A DNA stretch of 64,000 bases from Symbiodinium natans (lineage: Eukaryota > Sar > Dinophyceae > Suessiales > Symbiodiniaceae): contig CAJNDS010000186.1 in NCBI GenBank assembly GCA_905221605.1, positions 101,001 through 165,000 on the forward strand, given 5' to 3'. Made by a program: the position numbers and the translations under genes. Shown in pieces: positions 11,237-21,356 of this stretch. The notes under the pieces are model-generated. The model worked only from the letters and a program-made list of their open reading frames with translations. It did no database searches and was not told the DNA's origin. How positions within the stretch are numbered: the first letter of the stretch is position 1; the number at the start of each line of letters is the position of its first letter.

Positions 11237-11526
11237 CGACTCCGTGATCTCGACTCATCACGTCAGAATCGGTCCGTGGAGTTTGAGCCATCGCATCAGG
11301 GTCGGTCTGTATCTACGTGCCCAGAGCGAGTCAGAATCGGTCTGCTCGGTCTGCAGCTTCCTAGACCCTAACCCTAAACCCTAAACCCTAAACCCTAAAC
11401 CCTAAACCCTAAACCCTAAACCCTAAACCCTAAACCCTAAACCCTAAACCCTAAACCCTAAACCCTAAACCCTAAACCCTAAACCCTAACGAGAGCCCGG
11501 TGCGACTCCACGATCTCGAGCCATCT
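11236..11526. repeat. Direct repeats flanking a CCCTAAA array
   Basis: GCGACTCCGTGATCTCGA near 11238 and GCGACTCCACGATCTCGA near 11502. GTCAGAATCGGTC also occurs twice between them (about 11266 and 11330). Confidence 0.6.
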
Positions 11527-11699
11527 TCTTGGATTCGGTTGAGACCTGTGTCAATTTTGCTTCTCGATGGTTCTGCGTCTGGACGCCAAACCCCCCTAAA
11601 CTTTGTCATGGTGGGGTAAAATTTCACATTTGTCAGGGTACTTAAACTCAATAAGGAATGGACATTAAGCCTTACATACCATCCCAGAATGGACATTAA

Positions 11700-12200
11700 G
11701 CTTTACATACTATCCCAACCATGAACTTGCAAGTCCTAAACCTGAACCCTAGCTAGCAAATCGTTTCCAGGTCGATGGTTTAGCTTTCCGGGCGCGTGGT
11801 GGATTTGGTTTTAGGGGTTTGGCTGAACGTTTTTTGCGGGTTAGTCAGGCTTGGAAGCAACCCTCCACACGCCCCAAGCGCTAAAGCCTTCTAGATTGCG
11901 AGTGCAGCCATGAAACAGAATACCAGGGTGCTCTTCAAGCTGCGGTATTTGCAAAGGTGAGAGGTTGAAGAACAGATGTCCCTCCCCATGAATTAGAAAC
12001 ATCTTGAAGCAGAATGAGAACAAGAGCACATGTCCGTAGTTTAAGAAGCAACACGTACGATAGGAACCGTGTGGATCTTTTTATACCATGCTGCTCAACT
12101 CCTAAACCCCAAAACCCTAAACCCCTAGAACCGAAACCCCTAAACTCCCCACCTCCCCCCCCCCCCCGGATCAAGCGAGCATTGCAAGAGATCATGCAAG
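11700..12200 (+). other. Intron-like stretch
   Basis: Anonymous sequence with a small CCCTAAA-rich patch at 12100-12150 and poly-C near 12157. No module seen until 12201. Confidence 0.35.
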
Positions 12201-12242
12201 GCCCTGCCCATGCCACCCGGTTCACGAAGAGACCTGTCGCCG
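12201..12242 (+). CDS. Exon candidate, A-type CPC module
   Basis: Acceptor GCAAG then G|CCC: reads PCPCHPVHEETCRR; a GC donor precedes an in-frame TGA. CPC..(4-6)..C fits the A consensus. Confidence 0.55.
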
Positions 12243-13203
12243 GCTCAGATGAACTCTGTCTGGGGAAACCCTAAACCCTGAATAAATCCCACGCCTAAAC
12301 ACGTCGGGTCTTGAACTGCCCGGAACACCCCGAGTGGCTCCTTAGTGATTGTCCTTAGGGATTCCTGGTTTACCCCCAAATCTCACAGCGTTTCCGGGCC
12401 ATGGGTAGTTGTGCATCGTGTTGGCACCCTTATTCAGGTTTGTGCATCTCACCCTAAACCTAAATCCCAACCCGAGCCCTAAACATTAAATCCCAAGAAG
12501 CTCCAGGCCCGACCCATGTCAACCCATGAACCTTCAAGAAAGCCGTTTCCAAGGGCCATTCCCAGATTCCCGGCCTAAACCTCGAGCCCCCACTCCCTGG
12601 ACAAGAATCGAGCGTTCAGGGTTCAGGGTTGGGAGTTGGGGTTGGGGTTTTGTTTAGGGAAAGTTTAGGGTTTAGGGTTTACTGTCTTGAGGGACTTGAG
12701 GGTCTTGGAAGAGGTTACGGCCAAAAAAGCGGGTGAACACAGGCCATAACTTGGGAGCGTTACCCATTTGCCCCTTTTTTTGGTTCAAGGTTCCGTGAAC
12801 AGCAACCAACCGCCAAAAGGGTAATCGTATTATGGCTACTCGGCTACCAAGATAATTTGGAGAATCCCCCATACACCAACTACTAATATCTGCTTGTGCA
12901 GTAGTCGAAAGTTGCTTGCTTTTGGTTCCCATGATCATGAGGAGCTCCACTACGTAGAACTACACCCGGCCCCAAGCCCACAGCCCAAAGTCCTAAGCGC
13001 CACTTCCTGTAAGCGACAGCTGGGGATTACCCTCAACCCTAAGCCCTAAACCCTAAACTCCCAAACCCTTGAAACCCCTAAATCCCTAAACCCTAAACCC
13101 TAAACCCTCAACCCTATGAACCCCTAACCCTAAACCCTAAACCCCCCAAACCCCCCAAACCCCATAAACCCCTTAAGTCCCTGAACCCTCAGATCGAACC
13201 CAG
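12243..13203 (+). other. Intron-like stretch
   Basis: Sparse heptamers; CCCTAA-rich at 13030-13150. An M5-like relic may lie at 12740-12850 (GCTACTCGGCTACCAAG end). Confidence 0.35.
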
Positions 13204-13272
13204 GCTCTGACAACTGGGGCAATTGGTGCCAGTCGAAGGTCTACGGCTCTTGCCCTGTGCGGCTCGGGACAA
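13204..13272 (+). CDS. Exon candidate, NWC...SCP module
   Basis: Acceptor CAG, two bases, SDNWGNWCQSKVYGSCPVRL then GT and one base; donor GTTTGGGG. Parallel to 9263. Phase 1 both ends. Confidence 0.7.
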
Positions 13273-13528
13273 GTTGGGGTTTAGGGTCTAGGGGTTTAGG
13301 GTTGAGGGTTGAGGGTTGAAGGTTCAGGGTTTAGTTGCGGGGCTCATGTGGGGATTGCTCTAAAGTCGGTTTGGGGCGAAAGGGTTTAAAGGACTGCACC
13401 CGTCTGTTGCAGAATAGGTATCTCACCCACACCCACCCCCCCCCCCCCCCCACCCAAAAATCAGCCAAACTTAACTCCCAACCCGCCAACCCCTAAGCCC
13501 TCAAGAAGGCCCCTAGTTCCCCGAGCAG

Positions 13529-13540
13529 GTGCCCCCTGCG
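13529..13540 (+). CDS. Possible 12-nt micro-exon
   Basis: Acceptor GAGCAG, GT|GCC CCC TGC|G, donor GTTTAGGG. It adds SAPC in phase between the exons at 13204 and 13647. Too short to be sure. Confidence 0.3.
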
Positions 13541-13646
13541 GTTTAGGGTTTAGGGGTTAGGGGTTTGAAGAATACACACCGTTTGGATCCGGAGAGGCCT
13601 GACAAGTTAGGGGTTAGCTTTGTCGGGCCTCGCTGGGCCACTAAAG

Positions 13647-13705
13647 GTCCTGCGCGGCCGGCGAGCATCTCGGCATCCTGTTGGATATCGGACGCGAGCG
13701 TTTTG
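13647..13705 (+). CDS. Exon candidate, CWISD module
   Basis: Acceptor TAAAG, two bases, PARPASISASCWISDASVL. CWI(S/T)D matches B modules at 42981. Phase 0 exit fits the next exon. Confidence 0.6.
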
Positions 13706-13799
13706 GTAGTCCCAGGGTTTTTTGTTGTTGCAGGATTGTGTAAGGCTAAAGCCCCGAAAGCGAACTCTAAACCCTATACCCTCAACCCTACACCCTCAG

Positions 13800-13855
13800 A
13801 TGGTTGGGAGCTGCCATCCCGGGCGTTCAGGCTGCATGTTTGGGGATGCTTTGAG
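13800..13855 (+). CDS. Exon candidate, C..G..GCMF module
   Basis: Acceptor CTCAG, then MVGSCHPGRSGCMFGDAL. PGxxCMF matches the end of A modules (28504, 41523). Confidence 0.6.
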
Positions 13856-14296
13856 GTTTGCGCATAGGTCCCTCCAGCAAGTGATTTGAGGAGCCTTGCC
13901 GATAGGACCCAGACAATAGGCCCTATATTCCCCCTTTTTTCGGGGGGGGGGGGGGTTTGGTTCCCGTACGAGCCCTTGGCACCAAAAAGTGCCCCCTTTT
14001 TATCCCCAGGTTACTCCTGGGTCTAGAGCCTAGAGTTCTGTTGGCGGTCATTTTGGGCACTTGTGCCTCCTTCGGAACACGGTCAATCTGGCCTCAGGGC
14101 CTAGGGTTTCGGGTTCAGGGTTTCGGGGTTTCGGGCCTGCTGGGTTGGTTGAAGACAGGTAGGATTGAAACTGGCTTGAGGAATCCTATGCGTTGTAAGC
14201 TTTGTATCTTGTTGATGTTTGGGATTCTTTGGGCGGGTGGGTATGTGCCAACGCTCGACAGATTGCTTGACCAGTCAATGCTTGAACTTGACATGC

Positions 14297-14394
14297 TGCA
14301 GCCTACACCCTGAACCCTAAACCCTAAACCCTGCACCCTAAACCCTACACCCTACACCCTACACCCTAAACCCTAAACCCTAAACCCTAAACCC
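14297..14394. repeat. CCCTAAA / CCCTACA array
   Basis: Heptamers with a CCCTACA-type subset in the middle. Confidence 0.9.
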
Positions 14395-14603
14395 TCACTC
14401 TGCCATGGGCATCCTCGTGAGCAGAATGGGTTTGAAGGCTCAGGGCTCTGATTTCGTCGCTTGCGGCTCCGTTGGTTTTAGGGCTTCAGGGTAGGGTTTT
14501 GCAATTTAGTCTTTAGGCTTTAGGCTTTAGGGTTTAGGGTTTAGGATTTAGGGTTTAGGCTAGAGTTTCACAGCCTTTTGGGGCTTAGGATTTCCAAGTC
14601 GCG

Positions 14604-14656
14604 AGGCTTAGGGGGTTGTTGCAACTCGGCCTGGACCCCTACGCATTCCAGGAGGG
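14604..14656 (+). CDS. Possible exon, CC..W module
   Basis: Acceptor GCGAG, two bases, LGGCCNSAWTPTHS. CNS.W resembles 17330. No confident donor. Confidence 0.35.
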
Positions 14657-14944
14657 CATACAGGAATTACATGCCTTTTATATGTCTATGTGTGTGCATA
14701 CAAAGATTTCCTTTTCAGGAAATCCGGGAAGGGTTGGTCGAAAATCATTATTATTTTCTTTAATCCCACAAATCATGCCGTTCAACGGTACTTCAACTTC
14801 AACCCGTTCCACCTTAGTAGTACTGGAACAAAAATTTGAAATGCTATCTAATTAAATAGGAATTTAATAATATCTCTATATCTTGGATCCAATATCGTAC
14901 ACGCATAATCTCACTCAAAAAAAACCCATCTTGCTTTGTATAAC

Positions 14945-15046
14945 CAACACTGATACCCGACAAGGGTATATACAACTCTGATACCCGACAAGGGTTTATC
15001 CAACACTAATACCCGAGGGGTTCATATACAGCACCAATACCCACAT
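14945..15046. repeat. 28-bp tandem repeat, about 3.6 copies
   Basis: Unit CAACACTGATACCCGACAAG plus GGTATATA, diverging towards the 3' end, inside an AT-rich patch (14860-15230) unlike the rest of the window. Confidence 0.85.
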
Positions 15047-15185
15047 AATGCTAATTTTGTTTGATTTTGTTTTAATTTAACTAAACCTATTTATAATTAG
15101 GTTTTAGTATGTAATTTATTTTAATTTTGAAACTAAATTAATTTATTTCGACATAATTGTAATGAATTCTGAAATTTGTACTCGC

Positions 15186-15226
15186 TACATATATATATAT
15201 ATATACACATATATATATATATATGC
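15186..15226. repeat. (TA)n microsatellite
   Basis: Two TA runs split by CACA, flanking the AT-rich patch. Confidence 0.9.
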
Positions 15227-15263
15227 ATATACATACAAACTGACTGCGGGGGATCATGATGAG

Positions 15264-15360
15264 GGTTCCCCGAAATGCTCTGTTGATGAAGAGCCACCCC
15301 CGAGGATGACCTGCTGGGTGACGCCCTACGACGCGGCTCGCTTGCACCTCCAGGGCCATG
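15264..15360 (+). CDS. Exon candidate, B-type CWVTPY module
   Basis: After GATGAG reads GSPKCSVDEEPPPRMTCWV then TPYDAARLHLQGH; donor GTGCACC. Homologous to the exon at 10405. Phase 0 in, phase 1 out. Confidence 0.6.
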
Positions 15361-15449
15361 GTGCACCCTTAAACCGAAAGCCCCTTAAACCGTTAAACCG
15401 TTAAGGGCTTAAGGGTTTAGGGTTTTCGGGATTCAGGGATTAAGGGTTG

Positions 15450-15641
15450 ATGGGGTTCATGGGGTTCATGGGGTTCATGGGGTTTATAGGGTTCATAGGG
15501 TTCATAGGGTTCATAGGGTTCATAGGGCTCATAGGGTTCATAGGGTTCATAGGGCTCATAGGGTTCATAGGGTTCATAGGGTTTAAGGGTTCAAGCCCTA
15601 TAAACCCTATAAACCCTATAAACCCTATAAACCCTATAAAC
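15450..15641. repeat. 9-bp tandem repeats in opposed orientation
   Basis: ATRGGGTTC nonamers (15450-15590) followed by CCCTATAAA nonamers (15596-15641), so the segment could fold on itself. The Met-Asn-Pro and Gly-Phe-Ile reading frames are repeat artefacts. Confidence 0.9.
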
Positions 15642-15981
15642 CCTTCCTGCGAGTTCGCATCAGCGGCTTCGCAGCAGCCGGAGTTGAGTGCACCAGAAGA
15701 CGCGACACGCAATTATGATTTTGATGAATACGCGAATTAACCGACACAAGAGCAACGCCTCCACCACCACCACCACCACCACCAGCACCACCACCACCAA
15801 AACAACAAAATCAGGTTAGGGCTGGATCCCTGCAGGGTTTGCCGGGGCTTCAGCCAGGGTGGTCAGGCGGTGGTTGAGAAACAGCTCCGAGGGTTGTAAA
15901 TCCTCAACCTTACACAACTCCTATCCCCGGAGCCCCAACGCCCACAGCTAAGCTTCAGGAGTAGCCCATACTCCTGACTAG

Positions 15982-16030
15982 GGCGTGCTGGGCTCCATTG
16001 ATCCTTCCTTGCGCGGGCGGCGGGCTCTTG
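15982..16030 (+). CDS. Possible exon, CWAP
   Basis: Acceptor CTAG then G|GCG: ACWAPLILPCAGGG. Only the CW match supports it. Confidence 0.3.
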
Positions 16031-16312
16031 AGAGACCCGAAGTCCCCAAACCCGAAACGCCAGTCCTTGATTAAAAGGCTCGTCTTGGGATCCACCTGAA
16101 CACGTAAAAACCAAAAAACCCTTGGAGTAATGCTCTCAGCCCTTAGCCTGAAATCCTCAAGCCCCCAAACCCCCAAAAACCCCAAACACTCAGCCCCAAA
16201 CCCCAAAAACCTTATGATTCTGCGTTTCAACCCTAAACCCTAAGCCCTAAGCCCTAAACCCTAAGAACCCTACAACCTAAAAACCCTAAAAACCCTAAAC
16301 CTTAAACCTAAG

Positions 16313-16392
16313 GGCTCCGGCAATCCCATCTGGGACGCGATCTGGAACGAGACGTGCGCGCCGGAAGCGGATGGTGGCCCGTCGGTGTTGAG
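16313..16392 (+). CDS. Exon candidate, C-type Cys module
   Basis: Acceptor CCTAAG, the end of a CCCTAAA array. Reads GSGNPIWDAIWNETCAPEAD and continues. IWNETC has a sequon and parallels 10993. The 3' end could be at GTGTTG, or further on at a GC donor. Confidence 0.65.
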
Positions 16393-16711
16393 GACTTGCG
16401 AGGCGACATTTAGGGTTTAGGGTTTAGGGCCTTAGGGTTTAGGGTGTAGGGTGTAGGGTTTATCTAGGGTTTCGGGTTGTAGGGTCCAGGGGTTTAGAGT
16501 TCAGGGGTTCAGGGGTTAAGGGTTGTTAAGGGTCGAGGGTTTAAGGGTTAGGGTTTCAGAGTTTAGGATCTTAGGCTGTGCGCTTAGCTTTGAGAGGGCT
16601 TGGGATAGCATCGGGGTTTCGGGTTTTTGGAGGTCTCATCTATAGGGGTTTGGATTATGGGGTTTCAAGTTCTGGCTTTGAGAAATGTTTTGAAAAAACT
16701 CCCCATCTCAG

Positions 16712-16760
16712 GTTGCAATGCATGCAAAATGCGCCTTGTTGCGGCAGCTTTTCCCAGCCC
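16712..16760 (+). CDS. Possible exon, C...PCCGS
   Basis: Acceptor CTCAG then LQCMQNAPCCGSFSQPE. Plausible A-like cysteines but no clear donor. Confidence 0.3.
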
Positions 16761-17329
16761 GAGACCCCACGCCCTAAACCCTGACCCATAGGGTTCGGCT
16801 GAACGCACGCTGCCAACCTGTCACAGCCCTCCCGCTTAGGGTTAGGATTTAGGGCTTTAAGGGTTTAGGGTTACAAACCTAGGCCTTGAAAGCCTCAAAC
16901 CTCCAAACCCTATGGCAGCCCTGCAAGAGGGCTTTTAGTTAAGGAGCTACCCAAACTACCAGGGGATGGTGGGGAGGTAGGGTTGGGGTTGAGGGCTTAG
17001 AGTTCGGAGTTTCGGGTTTTGGTTTGTACATGGCGGTATGGCAGGTGTGTGAACATGTACGTATCACTGTGTCAAAGCCATTGCCCGCCCGATACCCACA
17101 GTTCTCGTCCGAACCATCTTCCAACAGTTTCCCACACGCGACAGGCCCTGAAGAACCCTAAATCCTAAACCATGAATCCTAAACCCTAAATCCTAGACCC
17201 TAAATGCGCTGTGATTGTTGGCCCCTTAAAGATCCTTATCTTCCGGGGTTGGGGGCTTGCCCCCCCCCACCCTAAACCCTGAAGCCTAAACCCTAAACCG
17301 CCTCAGAGCCCTCAAGCCTAGACACTGAG

Positions 17330-17397
17330 GTTGCCCCTGCAACTCTCAGTGGGAAAAGCAATGCACAAGCTACGGCTACAAGCGCTTCGGACGGAGG
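17330..17397 (+). CDS. Exon candidate, A-type CPCNS module
   Basis: Acceptor CTGAG, two bases, CPCNSQWEKQCTSYGYKRFG then RR; donor GTTTAGGG from the following array. Combines A (CPCN) with the SYGYKR motif of 5780. Confidence 0.75.
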
Positions 17398-17654
17398 GTT
17401 TAGGGTTTAGGGTTTTAGGGTGTATGGGGGGTTTTTCGGGTTTGGGGTTTAGGGTTACCCTAAACCTAGTTCTATGAGTAGGGCTACAGGAGGGAAACGG
17501 TAGCTCTGACACTTATGCTCATCTAACGGACATATTCTAATATCTCACTCTGTTGGGACTCCACACTACATGGAATATACTGTAAGAGCGACCACACAAG
17601 GGCTCATAGGACAGATCAACCCCCTTATCTTCTAAGGGAAGTTACATCAGGGGT

Positions 17655-17924
17655 TCCCCTACTACCCCCTTCTACACTATGCCCCCCCAAGGTTCCCCCC
17701 ATTATTAAGGCTATTTTGAGGATAATTAAGCCTAATTAAGGTTATTTATGGGGGGAACCTAGGGGACCCTAAACCCCCTAAACCCCTAAACCCCTAAACC
17801 CCTAAAGCCCTAAACCCCTAAACCCCTAAACCCCTAAACCCCTAAACCCCCTAAACCCCCTAAACCCCCTAAACCCCCTAAACCCCTAAACCCCTAAACC
17901 AGTATAGAGGGGGGTAGTGGAGGG
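17655..17924. repeat. Nested inverted-repeat element carrying a CCCCTAAA array
   Basis: Outer ends TCCCCTACTACCCCCTTCTA and TAGAGGGGGGTAGTGGAGGG are inverted. An inner palindromic element at 17691-17759 has perfect 12-bp ends GGTTCCCCCCAT / ATGGGGGGAACC. 17770-17900 is a CCCCTAAA octamer array. Confidence 0.65.
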
Positions 17925-17931
17925 CCCTAAA

Positions 17932-18034
17932 CCCTAAACCCTAAACCCTAAACCCTAAACCCTAATCCCTGATCCCTAAACCCTAAACCCTAAACCCTAA
18001 ACCCTAAACCCTAAACCCTAAACCCTAAACCCTG
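17932..18034. repeat. CCCTAAA telomere-like array
   Basis: Heptamers directly after the octamer-bearing element. Confidence 0.95.
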
Positions 18035-18074
18035 ACCCTTCCTTTTTTGTCTGTTTCGTGTTTGATTTCTCTAG

Positions 18075-18137
18075 GTGTCTTGCGCCCGGCGCTGCAAGAG
18101 CATCCGAGGTTCTGCGAGCTCATCACGAACAGCTGTG
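18075..18137 (+). CDS. Exon candidate, FCELITNSC
   Basis: Acceptor CTCTAG, two bases, VLRPALQEHPRFCELITNSC then one base; GC donor (GCTTGCC). Joining to 18727 gives NSCG-PVDCGEVETCY, a sensible B module, which supports the GC donor. Confidence 0.65.
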
Positions 18138-18539
18138 GCTTGCCAAGAGAGCCCTAAACCCTCAACCCTAAACACTAGGGTTTGGGGTTTAGGGTTTAGG
18201 GTTTAGGGTTTAGGGTTTAGGGTTTGTTTAGGGCTTGGGGTTCAGGGGTTGTTTAGGACTTAGGGTTCCGGGTTCCCCGCCAAAACGCTAAGCACTGGGT
18301 CTCTGGTTTCTTCTCATCTGGTTAATGTAGGGTTTGGGGTTTGGGGTTTGGGCTTTAGGGTTCAGGATGTAAGGTTTAGGGTTTAGCCTTGGCACTTGCG
18401 GTATTTGGGACTAGCTTCAGGAACCCATAGAAAAGAAAGACCAATCACAAACAAACAAAAGTAACTTGCCCTTTCCAGGGGCCCTAGACCCAAAACCCTG
18501 GAGTCTTTCCGGACAAGGGCTGGTCGAGACTGGCTAGGG

Positions 18540-18680
18540 TTCAGGGTTCAGGGTTCAGGGTTCAGGGTTTAGGGTTTAGGGTTCGCGGTTTAGGGTTTAG
18601 GGTTTAGGGTTTAGGGTTTAGGGTTTAGGGTTTAGGGTTTAGGGTTTAGGGTTTAGGGTTTAGGGTTTAGGGTTTAGGGT
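18540..18680. repeat. TTTAGGG telomere-like array
   Basis: Here the G-strand array is at the 3' side of the intron, opposite to the usual layout. Confidence 0.95.
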
Positions 18681-18726
18681 GTTTGGCAACCTCGAACTGC
18701 CTAATTACCAGCGCTCTCTCCCCCAG

Positions 18727-18789
18727 GTCCGGTGGACTGCGGCGAGGTGGAGACGTGCTACCACTACATGTCAGGCGTGTCTTGGGGGT
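18727..18789 (+). CDS. Exon candidate, B-type ETCY module
   Basis: Acceptor CCCCAG, two bases, PVDCGEVETCYHYMSGVSWG, one base; donor GTTGTG. Phase 1 both ends. Confidence 0.75.
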
Positions 18790-18917
18790 GTTGTGCTGAC
18801 CCTAAACCCTAAACCCTAAACCCTAAACCCTAAACCCTAAACCCTAAACCCTAAACCCTAAACCCTAAACCCTAAACCCTAAACCCTAAACCCTAAACCC
18901 TAAACCCTAAACCCTAG
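18790..18917 (+). repeat. 128-bp intron made almost entirely of CCCTAAA
   Basis: Donor GTTGTGCTGA, then an uninterrupted CCCTAAA array (18799-18915); the acceptor TAG lies within the last unit CCCTAG. Confidence 0.7.
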
Positions 18918-19021
18918 TCATGGTATCGCCCACGGACGCGGCGGCAGCAGAAGATCCTGACAACATCTTCACCGTCTTCGGCCTCAAACCGCCGGCCTTC
19001 GTGGCCGCAGTGCCGTTCACG
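18918..19021 (+). CDS. Exon candidate, cysteine-free segment
   Basis: Two bases then MVSPTDAAAEDPDNIFTVFG, continuing LKPPAFVAAVPFT. GC-rich third positions; donor GTTTAGGG. Composition differs from the Cys modules. Phase 1 in, phase 0 out, consistent with both neighbours. Confidence 0.6.
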
Positions 19022-19140
19022 GTTTAGGGTTTAGGGTTTAGGGTTTAGGGTTGAGGGTTGAGGGTTGAGGGTTGAGGGTTTAGGGTTTAGGGTTTAGGGT
19101 TTAGGGCTCGGCGCTGCACACCAGCACCAGCAACCTGCAG
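19022..19140 (+). repeat. 119-bp intron made largely of TTTAGGG
   Basis: Begins GTTTAGGG; the array runs to about 19107, then a short unique tail ending CTGCAG. Confidence 0.7.
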
Positions 19141-19178
19141 GACCTGACCCGGTTTGCGAGGCAAGGCGACAAGGACCC
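19141..19178 (+). CDS. Exon candidate, cysteine-free segment
   Basis: After CTGCAG reads DLTRFARQGDKD plus two bases; canonical GTGAGC donor. In phase with 18918-19021. Confidence 0.55.
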
Positions 19179-19829
19179 GTGAGCTACATGAGCCGTCGCT
19201 TCCAGACTCGGCAACCCTGAACCCTGAACCCTAAACCCTGAACCCTGAACCCTAAACCCTAAACCCTAAACCCTAAACCCTGAACCCTAAACCCTAAACC
19301 CTACCCCTGAGGTCTAGGATTTGGGGTTCAGGGTTTAGGGAGTAGGGGATAGAGTCCCGGGCATAAACATGAATATCTATATGTATATGTACAGATAGAT
19401 ACGTGGGCATAACTTACGTTTTAGGGTATGTGTGTATACATATACGTAGGGGTTATCCTGGGGGTGCCTTGTAGTAGCTGTCGCTCATCTACAGGTCTCA
19501 GGCTGTCGGAAAACCCAAGCCCTCAGCTATCCCGAGGGGTGGAGGGTTCCCACGCATGCATGCTTACTTGAAGGTTCGACGTACGCCAGCGCTACTGTCT
19601 AAGACGATCCTGAGTCCATGAACCTTGTCAGGTTTCTCGGGTATGGGGGCGTTTGCTTACGTAATTTGAAACCTTGCTAGCATGTTGTTGTTTTCACATG
19701 TTGTTGTTTAAGCACTTCGCAACCCCACCTCCCAAGAAATCCCTCAAACCAGCCGACCAAGCGAAAACCCTAAACCCTAAACCCTAAACCCTAAACCCTA
19801 AACCCTAAACCCTAAGTTCCTTCTTTCAG
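19179..19829 (+). other. Intron-like stretch
   Basis: CCCTAAA/CCCTGAA array 19214-19305, TA/TG-rich patch 19370-19450, an M2-like left end at 19567, CCCTAAA 19768-19815. Confidence 0.4.
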
Positions 19830-19900
19830 GCAACCAGAGCTGCGCCACCACTTCCGGCTGCGTGTGTGAGGCGGACGAGATCACCTGCAGCAATCCGGAC
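19830..19900 (+). CDS. Exon candidate, A-type C.C module
   Basis: Acceptor TTTCAG, two bases, NQSCATTSGCVCEADEITCS. C-V-C-x6-C matches A modules; NQS sequon. The 3' end is uncertain. Confidence 0.65.
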
Positions 19901-20210
19901 CGACTCTCTCTTTCCAGAAAAGCCCCTGAGCCCTAAACCCTAAACCCGAAGCCCTAAGCCCTAAGCCCGAAGCCCGAAGCCCGAAGCCCTAAGCCCTAAT
20001 TCAACCCTAAACCCCAAACCCCAAACCCTATAAACTCCCTCAACTCCCTAAACTCCCTAAACCCCCTAAACCCCCTAACTCCCTAAACTCCCTAAACACC
20101 CTAAACACCCTAAACCCAAACCCTAAACCCAAACCTTGCACCCCAACCCCCCCCCCCCCCATAAACTCCAAGCCCCATCCCACCCTGAAACGCACTAGCT
20201 TCGGCTGCAG

Positions 20211-20248
20211 GCCTCTTCTCCTGCCCCCTCGACACCCAAGCCCTGAAG
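20211..20248 (+). CDS. Exon candidate, SCPLD
   Basis: Acceptor CTGCAG, two bases, LFSCPLDTQALK; then GATTTAGGG, so a GA donor. The next exon starts in phase 0 and gives a sensible B/C junction. Confidence 0.55.
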
Positions 20249-20467
20249 GATTTAGGGTTTAGGGTTTTAGGGTTTAGGGTTCAAGCCGTAAACCTCACAG
20301 AAGAACCTCGAATCCCACACCCTAAGCCCCAAGCCCTCAGCCCCAAATCCTAAACCCCAAACCCTAAACCCTAAGCCCTAATTCCCAAGCCCTTAACCTT
20401 ACTTAATGGGTTTAATCCCCAAAGCCGCAAGCCCTAACGAACAAAACAAAACTCGTTACTGGGGGAG

Positions 20468-20510
20468 GACACTGGCAAGTCCGAGTGCTACCCCACCGAG
20501 CCCTGTCTGA
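20468..20510 (+). CDS. Exon candidate, ECYP..PC module
   Basis: Acceptor GGGAG then DTGKSECYPTEPCL plus one base; donor GTTTCGGG. CYPT...C matches 34216. Confidence 0.65.
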
Positions 20511-20916
20511 GTTTCGGGTTTTGGGTTTAGGGGTTTAGGATTTAAGGTTTAGGGTTTAAGGTTTAGGGTTTAGGGCTTAAGGTTCAGGGTTTAAGGTTTA
20601 GGGTTTCTGGGTTTATGGGAACTGAGTCTGAGTTGCCAGAACATGGATTTCGCAGTGAGACTTATGTTTTGCCTTTTCTGGCAGCTTAGTTTAGTGAAGT
20701 TCCGCATCATGAATACAAAGTTATGTGGTTTCGGGTTGAGGGTAGGCTGGAGGGTTTGGGGTCTGGTCCTTGGGGCTTAGGGAGTTTTAGGGTTTAGGGG
20801 TTTAGGGGCTAGGGGTTTAGGGTTTAGGGTTTGGGGTTTAAGGGTTTTGGGTTTCGGGCGGGTATCCCGGTGAAAGCCCAAATTGGGGAAAGAAGGCTTG
20901 AGGGTTAGGGTTGAAG

Positions 20917-20956
20917 GTGTGCTCCGCGCTGCACCGTCTATGTCGACAAGTTCTGG
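20917..20956 (+). CDS. Possible exon, CAPRC module
   Basis: Acceptor TGAAG then G|TGT: CAPRCTVYVDKFW. Fits CPxxC...C/FW loosely; donor not found. Confidence 0.45.
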
Positions 20957-21090
20957 ATTTTTCGGTTCCACGCCCCGCGTGTTGTTTGGAATGTGTTCTA
21001 AATCTCTGAAGCCCTTTCGACCTTAAGACTTCTCAGGCATTTAGCTAGGTACGGCCTAAAGCCTTTATACCTTCTACCCGATACCCAAAA

Positions 21091-21254
21091 TCAAGGGAGC
21101 AAGGAAAAAAAACCCTTACAAGGGACCTCAGGGGTTATTTCGAAGTTATTTAGGGGCTACTTAGGAAGATAGGGGCTATATAGGGTAGAAAAAGGAGTTA
21201 AGAAGTGGAATAAAATTTAGGGTCCCTGCTAGGGGTCCCGCTTTATACCCCTTA
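21091..21254. repeat. MITE-like element, family M6, copy 1
   Basis: Similar to 30429-30595: shared interior GGGACCTCAGGGGTTAT and GGGGCTACTTAGG and right end TTTATACCCCTTA. Confidence 0.55.
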
Positions 21255-21356
21255 GCTATGCCATTTTAACCCTAAACACCGTGCCGGTGTACCCTAAACC
21301 CTAACCCTAAACCCTAAACCCGAAACCCTAAACCCGAAACCCTAAACCCTCACCAG

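Noticed and set aside
14941-15050. CRISPR-like direct repeats
   Set aside because: Contiguous 28-bp tandem copies with no spacers; a minisatellite in a eukaryotic intron.
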